DNA of 64,000 nt from Spirodela intermedia (taxonomy: Eukaryota > Streptophyta > Magnoliopsida > Alismatales > Araceae): the NCBI GenBank assembly GCA_902729315.2, contig LR746264.1, positions 5,047,878 to 5,111,877 of the forward strand, read 5' to 3'. The notes beneath the pieces were generated by a model. That model was not told the origin of the DNA and made no database searches. It saw only the letters and a program-made list of their open reading frames with translations. Numbering within the stretch: position 1 is the first letter of the stretch; each line of letters begins with the position of its first letter. The translations under genes and the position numbers were made by a program. Positions 24,306 through 33,912 of the stretch are shown in pieces.

Positions 24306-26599
24306 TCAGATGTCGGAAGCGTAGTCCTTCACAAAGACGCTGACTTTGCCCGGAATAACCTCCTGAAAGCACTGCTGGTTGGCCGGAACGAGCTGTGAAA
24401 GATGGCTCCGCTGTTCTTGTGACTTCTTCACCGGCGACCTCGCCTCGCCGACTCCCAAGAAATCTACCGTCGAAGGGTCGCGGCCGGCACCTGGGGCGGA
24501 CCCAGCAGTCGCCGACGATGAAAACAGAGACGAAGGAATACCTGCAACTGCGGTCATCCCTAAGAACATCTCTGCATCATTCAATACCGAGCCGCCGCCG
24601 CCGCCTACCGAGGTGTTGAAGAACTGGCTACCGAGCCCTGCACAGGCATCCCCCGTGAAGTGTGACCGGAAATCGTACGGCTGCTGCATCCAGGAGCCGA
24701 GAACCGCCGTCGCCAAGGAGGGGTTCGTGTTGGCACTCGCTCTGGCGCCAACCTGGGCTGCCCTCTGCAGCAGCGCCGTCGCGGACATGTGCGCCGGCGC
24801 CTTCATCAGCGAGCTCGACTTGTCTTCAGCCATGATGCCGGAGAATACACCTGAAGTCGTGCTTATGGGTCCCGACGACGAGCAGATGAGATCGTCAGAG
24901 GGACCCATGAGAGAGTGATCCACGCCGGCGATGAACTCGGAGATTCCGGCGGAGGAGCCGGAGCCAAAATCGTTCTGCACTGGGACCTCACCGGTCCGCC
25001 CCTGGGAGGTTCCTGTCATGAATCCCGTCAATCTGTGGCTCGCTTTGCTGCTCTCTTCGGTCAGAACATTACAGAAAGCTGTGTGTGTGACGAAGCTGTC
25101 TCTTCTACACACAAAAAAAACTAAAAGTCAACGTAAAATTACAGAAGTTCTTCAGCTGATGAAGCTGTCTCGACCAAGAAACATTTCTCTGAGAAACTCT
25201 TTTCGATCATTACATAGATCACATATTTGGCATAGATTATTAGTTCCGTTCATCACTAAGATCTTCGCAGTTTTGAAGGCCATTTAGATATATCCGTGAT
25301 ATAATTTCCACTACAGATGTTGTATAGTTGAGGATTCAAGTGTTAATTGGTCATTTTGGAAAAAAAATAGTGAAGATTACAGGATTTCAGTGAAAAAAAA
25401 GGTCAACGTAAATGATCAAGACTTGAAAATTATACTAATTTAAAATTCAAGTTAAATCAATAACATGATTGAAATATACAAATTGCTGTTTACGACGACT
25501 AGCAATCTGTCAAACGCGTCTCGCCATTCCAAACATTTATCGATGTTGACCTTTTTCTCGCAGGTAATTTCTTTTCAAAATAGTATTAAACTGTTCAAAC
25601 TTTGCTCCTTAATTATTGTTTCATATTCTTCATCCTATTTCGGCGGGTGGGTTTTTGGCGACAGGGAACGAACCTGGAGAAGACGGAGCCACAGTCGCAC
25701 TTATACTCTCTGGAACTGCAGGTCTTGGAGTGCGCCTTAAGGTCCGACTGCACGGCGTACCTCTTGGAGCACCTGTCGCACTTCCAGTTCTTCTCACCGT
25801 GCTTCCGGCAGAAGTGCTTCTTGATGCCGGTGAGGTCACCGAGCGCCCTGCTGGGGTCATGGTGGACGCAGGTGCCCTCCGGGCAGACGTAGACCCGCTT
25901 CCGGGCCTCCGTGCTCGTCCGCTGCCGGAGTTTCCACGGCAGGTTGTGACCGCGCCGGTGAAGCTGAAGGTTCTGGTCTCTCTGAAATCCCTTGCGGCAG
26001 ATCTCGCAGACGAATCGGTTCGCCGTCATCAGGCTCCTCGGCGACAGGGCGATCACCTCCGCAGTAGGGTCTGCGTGCATAGAGAGATAGAACCGAAGGT
26101 TATGAGAGAACCGGGGATGAGTGAGTGGAAACCTTCTTCGGAACTAGTTCAGACGACCCATATAGAGAGAGAAAGGAAGAGGGAACAGGTTTGGTTGACA
26201 ATTATTGAACTCAGAGAGCAAGGGGTCTATCCAGAGTCATCGCTCCTTGCGAACAGAAATGAGCTTCCAAGTGGGTTCTAACTTTTCCGACGTGTGAGCC
26301 CAGTTTCCGATTTCTCCATGAGTTTCAGATCGAGCAAACAACGAGGTTGATGATGATCCGAGATTAGGTAGAGATCGTTTATCACCTGGAGTCCCCGGGA
26401 GATTCCGTTTCTTCTTCTCAACAGGTGGTGGTAGCGGCAACGTAGTTGGGCTAGGGCTGTTCCCTGTAGCCGAGGATCTGAGGAGAAGAGGGTTCAGCTG
26501 TTGCAGCTGCAGAAGCCGCCAGAGTTCCTGGACCTCTTCGGTCCCCAGGTTTGCAGAGGCGGTGCACTCACCCTCTCTGGTCATGCGTGACATACCCAT
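24306..26599 (-). CDS. INDETERMINATE DOMAIN (IDD) C2H2 zinc-finger transcription factor
   Basis: On the minus strand, exons 26599-26386, 26070-25674 and 25104-24306 encode 469 residues. The first junction restores [21 protein letters not shown] and the second restores [14 protein letters not shown], both exactly as in the family. The ID domain has its usual fingers: [21 protein letters not shown] (C2H2), [20 protein letters not shown], then [21 protein letters not shown] and CDCGSVFSR...HTAFC (C2HC types). KKKR before it is the likely nuclear signal. The C-terminal family motifs [12 protein letters not shown] (residue 310) and TVDFLG (residue 416) are present; these are known to mediate contacts such as with DELLA/SHR-SCR partners. 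IDD factors regulate root patterning, gibberellin response and flowering. I cannot say which IDD member this is. Three ATGs occur within the first six codons (residues 1, 3, 6); I took the first. Confidence 0.94.
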
Positions 26600-26618
26600 G
26601 AGCCAGCTTCACTCCACC

Positions 26619-26906
26619 CCTCACCTCTCTCTCTCTCTACCTCCCTCCTCCCTCCCTGCCCCCCTCTCCTCCCCCCCTCTCTTCCCCCTCACACTCACTC
26701 ACTCCATCTCTTCCCCCTTCTCGCCTCTCCCCCTCTCCCACACACTCTCACTCTCTTCCTCTCTCCCCTTCCCCCCTCTCCGACACACTCTCACTCTCTT
26801 CCTCTCTTCCCCTCTCCCCCTCTCTCACATACTCTCACTCTCTTCCCGTCTCCCCCTCTCTCCCACAGTCCCATTCTCTCCCTCTCTCTCTCTCTCTCTC
26901 TCTGTC
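26619..26906. repeat. Long CT-rich (GA-rich in sense) tract in the IDD leader
   Basis: Nearly 290 bases consist almost wholly of C and T, with interspersed CTCTCT, CCCCTCT and CACTCTC units and a pure (TC)n run at about 26882-26904. It sits between the IDD start codon and its TATA box, so the transcript would carry a very purine-rich 5' UTR. GA/CT tracts are binding sites for plant BPC/GAGA-type factors. Confidence 0.85.
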
Positions 26907-26967
26907 TCATTCTCAGTGGCGGTTGAGCGAAGAAGAATGAAAGGGGTCTGACTGGTAGTTGTGTGAA

Positions 26968-26976
26968 TTTATATAG
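26968..26976 (-). promoter_or_regulatory. TATA box of the IDD gene
   Basis: On the minus strand the sequence reads CTATATAAA, a strong TATA box, about 370 bases upstream of the IDD start codon. With transcription starting ~30 bases downstream, the leader would be about 340 bases and contain the CT tract. Confidence 0.6.
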
Positions 26977-27727
26977 CGGTTGATGCGGTGGGGGGACGTT
27001 GCAGACAGCCGCGGGAGAGCGGGGGGAGGGAGGGCGTGGTTCGTCTTTCCTTCCTCAGTTGACTCGTTGACAAGAACAGAGCTCATAAGTTTTCTCCTTT
27101 CCACTCGATAAATCTCGGAATCTTCTCTCTCTCCCTCTCTCTTTCTCTCCCCCTCCTCACCCCACGGTAGTGCATAATGTCGGCGCGTCGCGTTTCAATA
27201 CGTAGCCGTGCGTGCGGTATGTAGTTGACGCAGACAGCATTACGTGTTTCTCCAATAATTCACGTATTTCTAAGACGAGGACAGAATATTTCTCCCGAGC
27301 TTCTGTTACTGTCCTCGACGCAAAGCTGATTAAGATAACCTCAAGCCTTAGCTCCACTGCAGGATCTCTTAGCGTCTAGAAAAACCCTAGAAGACGTCCA
27401 TCTACCAACCTGTCTACGAGCACAATAAACAATCCGACGACCATCGTGCCTCCCTACCCTCCCAGAAGACCCATCAGACAGCTAAAAGATTGGACGCGGA
27501 CCGCTTCTCTTCACGGTCGCGGCTGTGTTTATTAAGCTGTTGCTTAAGCGGCAAGCCGCGTATATTTTAAGCTGCGGACGTCGAGGTCCGGCGATGCGGG
27601 CTGATTTGAAAAGAGAAAGGAAGAGGAAAGAGACCAGTTCCCTGCAATGGATAGCATAGATAGCGCGGCGGAAGCTAGTATCCTCCCTCATCAAGCTCTA
27701 CCCCCCCGTGCGCCCTCGTCTCCCATA

Positions 27728-27753
<26 letters not shown>
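27728..27753. repeat. (GA)n microsatellite
   Basis: About 13 GA units followed by GGGA repeats lie in the divergent intergenic region, with no gene attached. Confidence 0.9.
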
Positions 27754-27759
<6 letters not shown>

Positions 27760-28707
27760 AGGCAGAATTCGATTCGTCTTCTCAGTCTCTGCAAACCCAA
27801 TGACCGGTAAGATAAGCACGACTGTGTCGTCGAACGGGAAGGAAGCAAATTCTTCATGAGTAAAAATATTCCATTTTGGGTTATAAAAACCAAAATCTTG
27901 CTGATTCCATAATCATGTATTTGAATTCCCCGGTGGAGAGCCTACCCTTCCTCCCCTTCCTGCGTGAAGGAGTCGTGTCTTGGACCTCGGAGGAAGACTA
28001 TAGGGAAATAATGGTCATTAATCAACACACCATAAGTCATTAATGGTCGCGAAACCTAGGGATTAAGCGCTACTCCCATCCTAGTTCTACTTACATTTCC
28101 CAGCCGCAACCGTAGCTCGTGCCGAAGTCTTAAACGAATACATCGAGCCCCTCTCGCCAACTACTGAGTCACTACGCCATTGATCTTCTCGGTGTTCGCA
28201 AGGTGGCTAATGGCTAATCAGTAGCGGCGGCGGGTGGGCGGGGAAGGTTGATTCCGGGTATTCATGCATCCCAAGATCCGCGCGGGATGGCGCAAAGCCA
28301 ACCCCGGATCTCCGCGTCATGTTCTCTCTCGGCAGTTGCTGTCGCTAATTGCTCTGGCTGAGGGCGTCGGCGGTGCACTTGCGAGCCCCTCTCGTTTCCG
28401 ATAGACGGAGGCACTCACTGGCCGGCCCCCGCGGTGGCGGAAGGTCTCTGCTTTCACCTTCTTGCACCAGTTGACTCGCTTAGGGTAGAGGTAGAGCCCT
28501 CTGGGTAGCTAGGGAAGCAGAGGAACGAGTGGACTCCCTGCACCGCTGGAGCATTTACGCTGTCTCGATTCACGGACGGGATCGTCATTTCAAACGCCCC
28601 CCGATCCAAAGCTCTGGGCTGGGTTGACTTTTTGTCGACGGATCGGGTGAGCCGAACTCGAATCGCCTTAGATTTGATGATAAAAGTACGCCTGAAAGAT
28701 TGCGATG

Positions 28708-29163
28708 TCCAATTTAGACTGTTGGTGTGGAAGAAGACACTCTGAAAGGCTCGCTTCTGGTCAAATAATTCATTTAAACGTATGACCATGATTTTCCCAT
28801 GCAAAAGCAGACCTTTTGGAGGAGACCCATTATAAATGACAGCATTTTAAAAATGGGTCAACCATCCAGTAATAATGGGGAAGTAAGCATCATCAGCTTG
28901 CTCTTGGAATCAAAACTACTGAGTTTGAATGAGGCCTTCTGGGTATGCAAGATCTCCACAGTATACAAGAGATCGGAGTGAGAAATTTCCCGTTATATTA
29001 TGGATAATCCATAGAAAAGGCAATAGATGAAGGTCTGACCCTTGGTTGAATGATCCTATAAACCTGTTTTGATACAGAGATGAGCCTCACGAAACCGGGT
29101 CCGTTCCGTTCCAATTTAGACTGCAATTAGGGTCAGAGAGGAAAGCCTTCACGGACCCGGGTT
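28708..29163. repeat. Dispersed 14-mer direct repeat and an inverted repeat
   Basis: TCCAATTTAGACTG occurs at 28708-28721 and again at 29110-29123. The second copy lies inside an imperfect inverted repeat: AACCGGGTCCGT at 29093-29104 and ACGGACCCGGGTT at 29151-29163 (one base unpaired). This may be a remnant of a small element. No coding capacity is seen. Confidence 0.5.
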
Positions 29164-29550
29164 GTATCGTCTCGGATCTACCAATTTCTCTTGGACTTGG
29201 GTAAAGTCTATGGGTCCAGCTATCTATCTATCACTGACGTGGGTGTCTTAGATTGCTGACTCATGCTATCTAAATGGTAGCTATTGACTCCATTTCCCTG
29301 AAAGTAGAAAAGCCATGTTAAGGCAATAAATCAGCCCAAAGCTTTTTCACTAGAGGCCTCCAAACTTCAGATTGCTGGCCTTTTAGATTTACGTGACTAG
29401 AAGAAACTGGCGACCGACAGGTAAGCTTACGAGTATCCTGCGGTACAGCATACCTCCCTCTTTGCTTCTACTGTGTATGCGCGTGTGTAAAAATGGCCGC
29501 AGGTGCATGAATTTTTTTTCTTGATCGAGACTGCAAAAACAACAGCTGCA

Positions 29551-30129
29551 GTCAACGTTCAGTGGCAGCAGAGTTAGGCGGTCAACTTATTGACTTTTGA
29601 GCACGACAGAGGATGGGCAGTGAGCTCGGCCGAATCCGCCGAAGTTTCTTTCGGTAGGAACTCGATTTGATCGTCTTGCCCACCTGGACTTCCGCTACTG
29701 ATCAGATGCTCGTAACGTGGCGCCTTATTTCGGTCGTTCACCTCAATATTTAATCATGTGACGCCTGGGGCAACGAGCAAAGGGGTTGACCTTTTTTGCT
29801 TTCGGTGGGCTTCTTTCGCATATTTTTATCATTTTATGAAATAAATGTTGTTAAAATACAGTGAGCAGACGTACGTAGTCAACTTGTGCGTTCACCTAGT
29901 TATACCAGAAAATACGCCATATGCACATCGACTCACGACATATCAGCCATCACAGCCCCCTTCGGTGCGCTCTCCACTGACTCCAATAACTCATCTCTCT
30001 CTCTCTCTCTCTGACTTCGTGGTGAGCTTGGATGTTTCTGGAAAGCGGAAAGCCGGAGAAATGTGCCGCAAGTTTAGGGGAAAAGAATCGCAGACGATAA
30101 CGCATGCCCAACTTTTCCCCCCGGTCAAC
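29551..30129. promoter_or_regulatory. W-box core cluster upstream of the methyltransferase gene
   Basis: Six TTGAC/GTCAA cores occur at 29551, 29581, 29590, 29786, 29878 and 30124, within 580 bases; about one would be expected by chance on both strands. WRKY factors bind TTGAC(C/T). Functional use is inferred from clustering only. Confidence 0.45.
29994..30012. repeat. (TC)n microsatellite
   Basis: A short pure TC run about 600 bases upstream of the methyltransferase start codon, probably within its promoter. Confidence 0.9.
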
Positions 30130-30173
30130 TCCTGACAATGCCGCAGGCACCCACCGAGCTCCACGCCGCCAAC

Positions 30174-30241
30174 CTCTCTCTCTCTCTCTCTCTCTCTCTT
30201 TTCTCTCTCTCTCTTTTCTCTCTCTTTCTTTTTCTCTCTCT
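30174..30241. repeat. (CT)n tract in the methyltransferase promoter/leader
   Basis: A 68-base run of CT units interrupted by TTTT lies about 380 bases before the start codon. Such CT stretches are frequent around transcription starts in plants and may lie in the 5' UTR. Confidence 0.85.
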
Positions 30242-30618
30242 TCGCTGAACATTTCCTGTTCCAAGAGTTCGAGCTTCGAACCCGTCGGGACTCGAGAAAC
30301 ACAAGGGCTCCGGCTCTCGAGATCTGCGTGATAGCACCGCCCCTCTGCATCCCCTTCCTTTCGCCGGCCCTCCCCCCGGCGGACGGAAGAACTGGCGGAA
30401 GCATGAAGGAGAACAACGAACCAGCTTTTGATCCACCGCTTTCGGAGTAATTCTGAGAGTTCCCTTCCTCTAGGGGGGTTCGATTTCCGTCGTTGATGAG
30501 GAGGGCACGCCGGAGCAGTAGCCATCCACGATGCATCTCCGGCGAGAGCTGTGAATCTCTTCTCCTGCCCTCCGGCGATACACAGAACAGGTGGCTCCGC
30601 CTGTGAATCCGGCGGAGA

Positions 30619-32022
30619 ATGGACCGGCCGGGGGCCACGAAGATGAGGTTCTCGCGGGTGATCCTCCTGCTCCAGATTGCCTTCGGTTTTTCTGTACTGC
30701 TCGCCGGCGTCGGCAGCTTTCGCCAGTTCCACTCTCTGAATCTCTCCGCCCACATCAAGGAGAGAGCTTTCCGCCGGCCGGAGACCGTCGAGCAAGAAGC
30801 CTGCGCCGGCTTCGACCTGCGGGCTCTCGCCGACCGCGTCGAGGAGGCGCTGACCGAGCTGGCGGCGCTCCAGGAGAAGCTCGAGGGCACCATCCGCAGC
30901 ATCGACAAGAACAAGGAGCTCCGCGCTCAAAATATGTCCCGAGCGGAGTTTCGCCACTTCCTGGACGAGCAGGTGGTGCAGCCGCTGTACAGCGCCCACG
31001 TTGGCCTCCGGCTGATCCGGCTTCCCCTTATGGAGGAGCCCTCAAAGGGAGGAGGAGACCCCCTCGTCAACTTCTTTACAGTGGAGGAGACCCGAAAGTA
31101 CCTCACCGGGAAGGAGAACCGCCATGGGAAGGTCAACATCCATGGCGCCAACCGGACCTACAACACCATCGGCCACGCCTGCGTGCTGATGAAGAAGGAG
31201 CTGGAGGAGTACATGAACTACGAGATCGGCTCCTACTGCAAGGACGACTGGTTGCAGGGCCAGGCGCTGATGGTGCGCGGCTGCGACCCGCTGCCGCGCC
31301 GTCGCTGCCTGGCCCGCGCGCCGCGCCTCTACTTGCAGCCGTTCCCCATCAACGAGTCCCTGTGGCGGCTCCCTGACGACCGCAACGTGCGGTGGAACAG
31401 CTACCGGTGCCGAAGTTTCGCCTGCCTCTCCAGCAAGAACCCCCGAAGGGGCTTCTCCAAGTGCACCGGCTGCTTCGAGATGGAGAAGGAGGCGGCCAAA
31501 TGGGTGACCAACAGCTCCCTCCGTGCGGATTTCCTCATCGCCGACGTGCTGTCGGTGAAGCCAGGGGAGATCAGGATCGGCTTGGACGTCAGCGTGGGAA
31601 CGGGATCCTTCGCTGCGCGAATGCGGGAGTGGAATGTGACCATCGTCTCCACGGCGCTCAACGTAGGGGCCCCCTTCAGCGAGACCATCGCCCTGAGGGG
31701 GCTCGTCCCCCTATACATAACCCTAAACCAGAGGCTCCCCTTCTTCGACAACACCTTGGATATCATCCACACCGCCGTCTTCCTCGACGGGTGGATTGAT
31801 CTGCAACTCCTGGACTTCGTCCTCTTCGACTGGGATCGCGTCCTCCGTCCGGGGGGGCTCCTCTGGATCGACAAGTTCTTCTGCAACAAGAAGGACCTCA
31901 ACGATTACATGTACATGTTCCTGCAGCTCCGGTACCGCAAGCACAGGTGGGTAGTCGCCTCCAAGTCCGAGGAGGAGGTCTACCTCTCCGCGCTCCTCGA
32001 GAAGCCACCTCGAACGCTCTGA
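30619..32022 (+). CDS. Membrane-anchored SAM-dependent methyltransferase-like protein (ICA/At5g40830 type)
   Basis: A single uninterrupted frame of 467 residues. A hydrophobic segment at about residues 13-33 (VILLLQIAFGFSVLLAGVGSF) should act as a signal anchor, placing the protein in the Golgi or secretory membranes. A coiled-coil-like stretch follows (about 65-100), then a cysteine-containing region (RCRSFACLSSKN, CTGCFEMEKEAAKW). The Rossmann methyltransferase core starts at about 315, with motif I IRIGLDVSVGTGSFAARM, a later DIIHTAVFLDGWID and the post-motif DRVLRPGGLLWIDKFF. The plant family includes Arabidopsis At5g40830 (ICA), proposed to act on pectin; substrate is not shown here. It is intronless and very GC-rich at third positions, unlike its AT-rich neighbours. 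The start ATG is the first in frame after a stop and directly precedes the basic-hydrophobic anchor. Confidence 0.85.
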   Translation: MDRPGATKMRFSRVILLLQIAFGFSVLLAGVGSFRQFHSLNLSAHIKERAFRRPETVEQEACAGFDLRALADRVEEALTELAALQEKLEGTIRSIDKNKELRAQNMSRAEFRHFLDEQVVQPLYSAHVGLRLIRLPLMEEPSKGGGDPLVNFFTVEETRKYLTGKENRHGKVNIHGANRTYNTIGHACVLMKKELEEYMNYEIGSYCKDDWLQGQALMVRGCDPLPRRRCLARAPRLYLQPFPINESLWRLPDDRNVRWNSYRCRSFACLSSKNPRRGFSKCTGCFEMEKEAAKWVTNSSLRADFLIADVLSVKPGEIRIGLDVSVGTGSFAARMREWNVTIVSTALNVGAPFSETIALRGLVPLYITLNQRLPFFDNTLDIIHTAVFLDGWIDLQLLDFVLFDWDRVLRPGGLLWIDKFFCNKKDLNDYMYMFLQLRYRKHRWVVASKSEEEVYLSALLEKPPRTL

Positions 32023-32858
32023 TCACCCGTATTTCCTCCCGAGATTCTCCGACCCGCCTTATATCCATCGCCCGCAAGCTTAGAACACCCGTCCGTGGGG
32101 GTGATATCTTCGTTAAATCCTGTTAACCTCCGTGAGCTATGAATGCTCTGCCAGATTCTATATATAAATACCACAACCTGTGTCTGTAATCATGGGGGAG
32201 TAGGAAAGATGGAATTTTTTTGACAATTCGAAGCCCGCATTATCAGTGCCCGGCGATTTTCATAATCGATCAATTACTTGCAGACGGCTCTTTTCAGATA
32301 TTCTCTCCTTTCCATATTTCTATATATATGTGTTTATTAAGTAGTAAAGATGTAGGGTGCGATTTTCTGAATATATCTATTCGAATCTACTACATATTTA
32401 CTCACATGAATGACATTTTAATGATAATTTACGACCTAAATAATAAATTAAAAAATACATTTAATTTTTTTACACATTTTTTATAAGTACAGCTCCTTGA
32501 AAGTCTCTTGAGTTGAGGGCTGTAATTTGCTTTTTCCCTACTTACATAGATATCTTCGGGTTTCTAGGAGACAATAATACCCATTTATTTGTAAGCAAAG
32601 ATGGCTATTTTACCGAATAAATTGTAACAAGAAGGTGTGCTGATTATTTGCTGCATTATTGGTAGTGTATAGGTGTGGTAACATGTAATATTAAAGATAA
32701 TTGATTTCTCAAAACGATAGTTAGTGTGTGAATTATGTGAAATAAAATAATTATTTACACGAATAATTTGAATTAAAAATTAAAACAAAGAGATATAAAG
32801 GGAGGCTTAGCTACTCGAGTACCATGCATTTGGACAAGTGTGAAATTGACGGAGCGGG

Positions 32859-32904
<46 letters not shown>

Positions 32905-33912
32905 TTTATTTAAATTGGGCAAGGTATGGTCATGATCAACCTACTTAATAGTTAACAAAGCCTAATAGAAGGATTAAATCTTGGCAAGTGTTTGCCAATT
33001 TTAGTGATTTAAGTTAAGTTAAAACAAAATACCATTTCTAATATAAAATATTCGTGGGGAATATTTTGCTAATTTGAAAGGTTTAAAATGATTTATAACT
33101 AAATAACGCTTTTGGATTTGCCATGTGACAGCAACCCTTAAGGTAATGGTTGACATGGACATTAATTACAGCAGAAATTACTATTTTCGGACAGAACCTA
33201 GCTAAGTGGATCCAATCTGCTAGGACGTTGTCAACCTCTTTCGGACCTGTCTTACCGGTCGATGCGTGTCAGAAATCTGTTAACGCATTGCGGATGTACA
33301 CCGGGTCGGGCTTTCATTGCCCGTTGCCCTCTTATTATCGTACGGTCGTGGTTGGGGCAAGGGGTGGGGGGACGGCCACCTCGAAGGGTATTGTGGAGTA
33401 GAACGGCAGAAACGGAAGGGTAGAGGATAAACCGAATCAGTCTTCTTCCCTCTCTCGTTATTGCCTCCTCTTGAGGCCGAGCGCAGTTCGTCCCATCCGT
33501 CGCGGTTGCCACGGTCGCTTCGGTTGGTCGATAAGGTTGGCGTGGAGTAAACCAGGGCGTTGTGTCATTTTTTTAACTTTTTTTATTGGATTCCTACTCC
33601 TTGATGTGGCGATGTAACTGTTGGATCCGGTTTTGCGCCAGACTAGACTGAAGAATGTCGTCAATCGGCTTGTTTTTCCTGATTGGCGTTGATTTCTTCC
33701 CCTTTCTCTGCTCTTTGAGTCGTTTTGTTTTATTCTCTGTGTTTCACCAGTCATTCAATGGTGGATTCCTGTTTTCCTTTTTCAGATGTGTTACATTTTC
33801 CTCTTAGATGAGCATCTTGCTCGAACATGTAGGCCACGACAATATCTATGAACATGAACCATCGTAGATAAGTGGTTTTTTCTTTACGTGATGCAGGAAA
33901 GCAGAACTTTTG
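32023..33912. other. Intergenic: methyltransferase 3' flank and PPP4R2 promoter/leader
   Basis: No gene is recognised. 32200-33100 is AT-rich with a (GA)n run. From about 33200 the sequence becomes GC-rich. The first PPP4R2 coding exon is preceded by a clean 3' splice site (GATGCAG before GAAAGCAG, about 33890), so a non-coding first exon probably lies at about 33420-33540, with a 5' UTR intron between them. Confidence 0.5.
32862..32904. repeat. (GA)n microsatellite
   Basis: About 21 GA units with one GC interruption, in AT-rich intergenic DNA. Confidence 0.92.

Larger units (their letters stand above)
26600..30618. other. Divergent intergenic region between the IDD and methyltransferase genes
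   Basis: About 4 kb without a recognisable gene. The left end holds the IDD leader (CT tract) and its TATA box. The middle (27000-29500) has scattered GC-rich and AT-rich patches, a (GA)n run and a few short repeats. The right end (29500-30600) has W-box cores and CT microsatellites and should be the methyltransferase promoter. Overlapping short open frames around 29950-31000 on the minus strand are antisense shadows of the methyltransferase gene and its CT-rich leader. Confidence 0.6.

Noticed and set aside
29950-30999. Long minus-strand open frame (349 codons) overlapping the methyltransferase start
   Set aside because: It is antisense to the GC-rich methyltransferase coding region and to the (CT)n leader (giving Glu/Arg repeats). 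No family resemblance.
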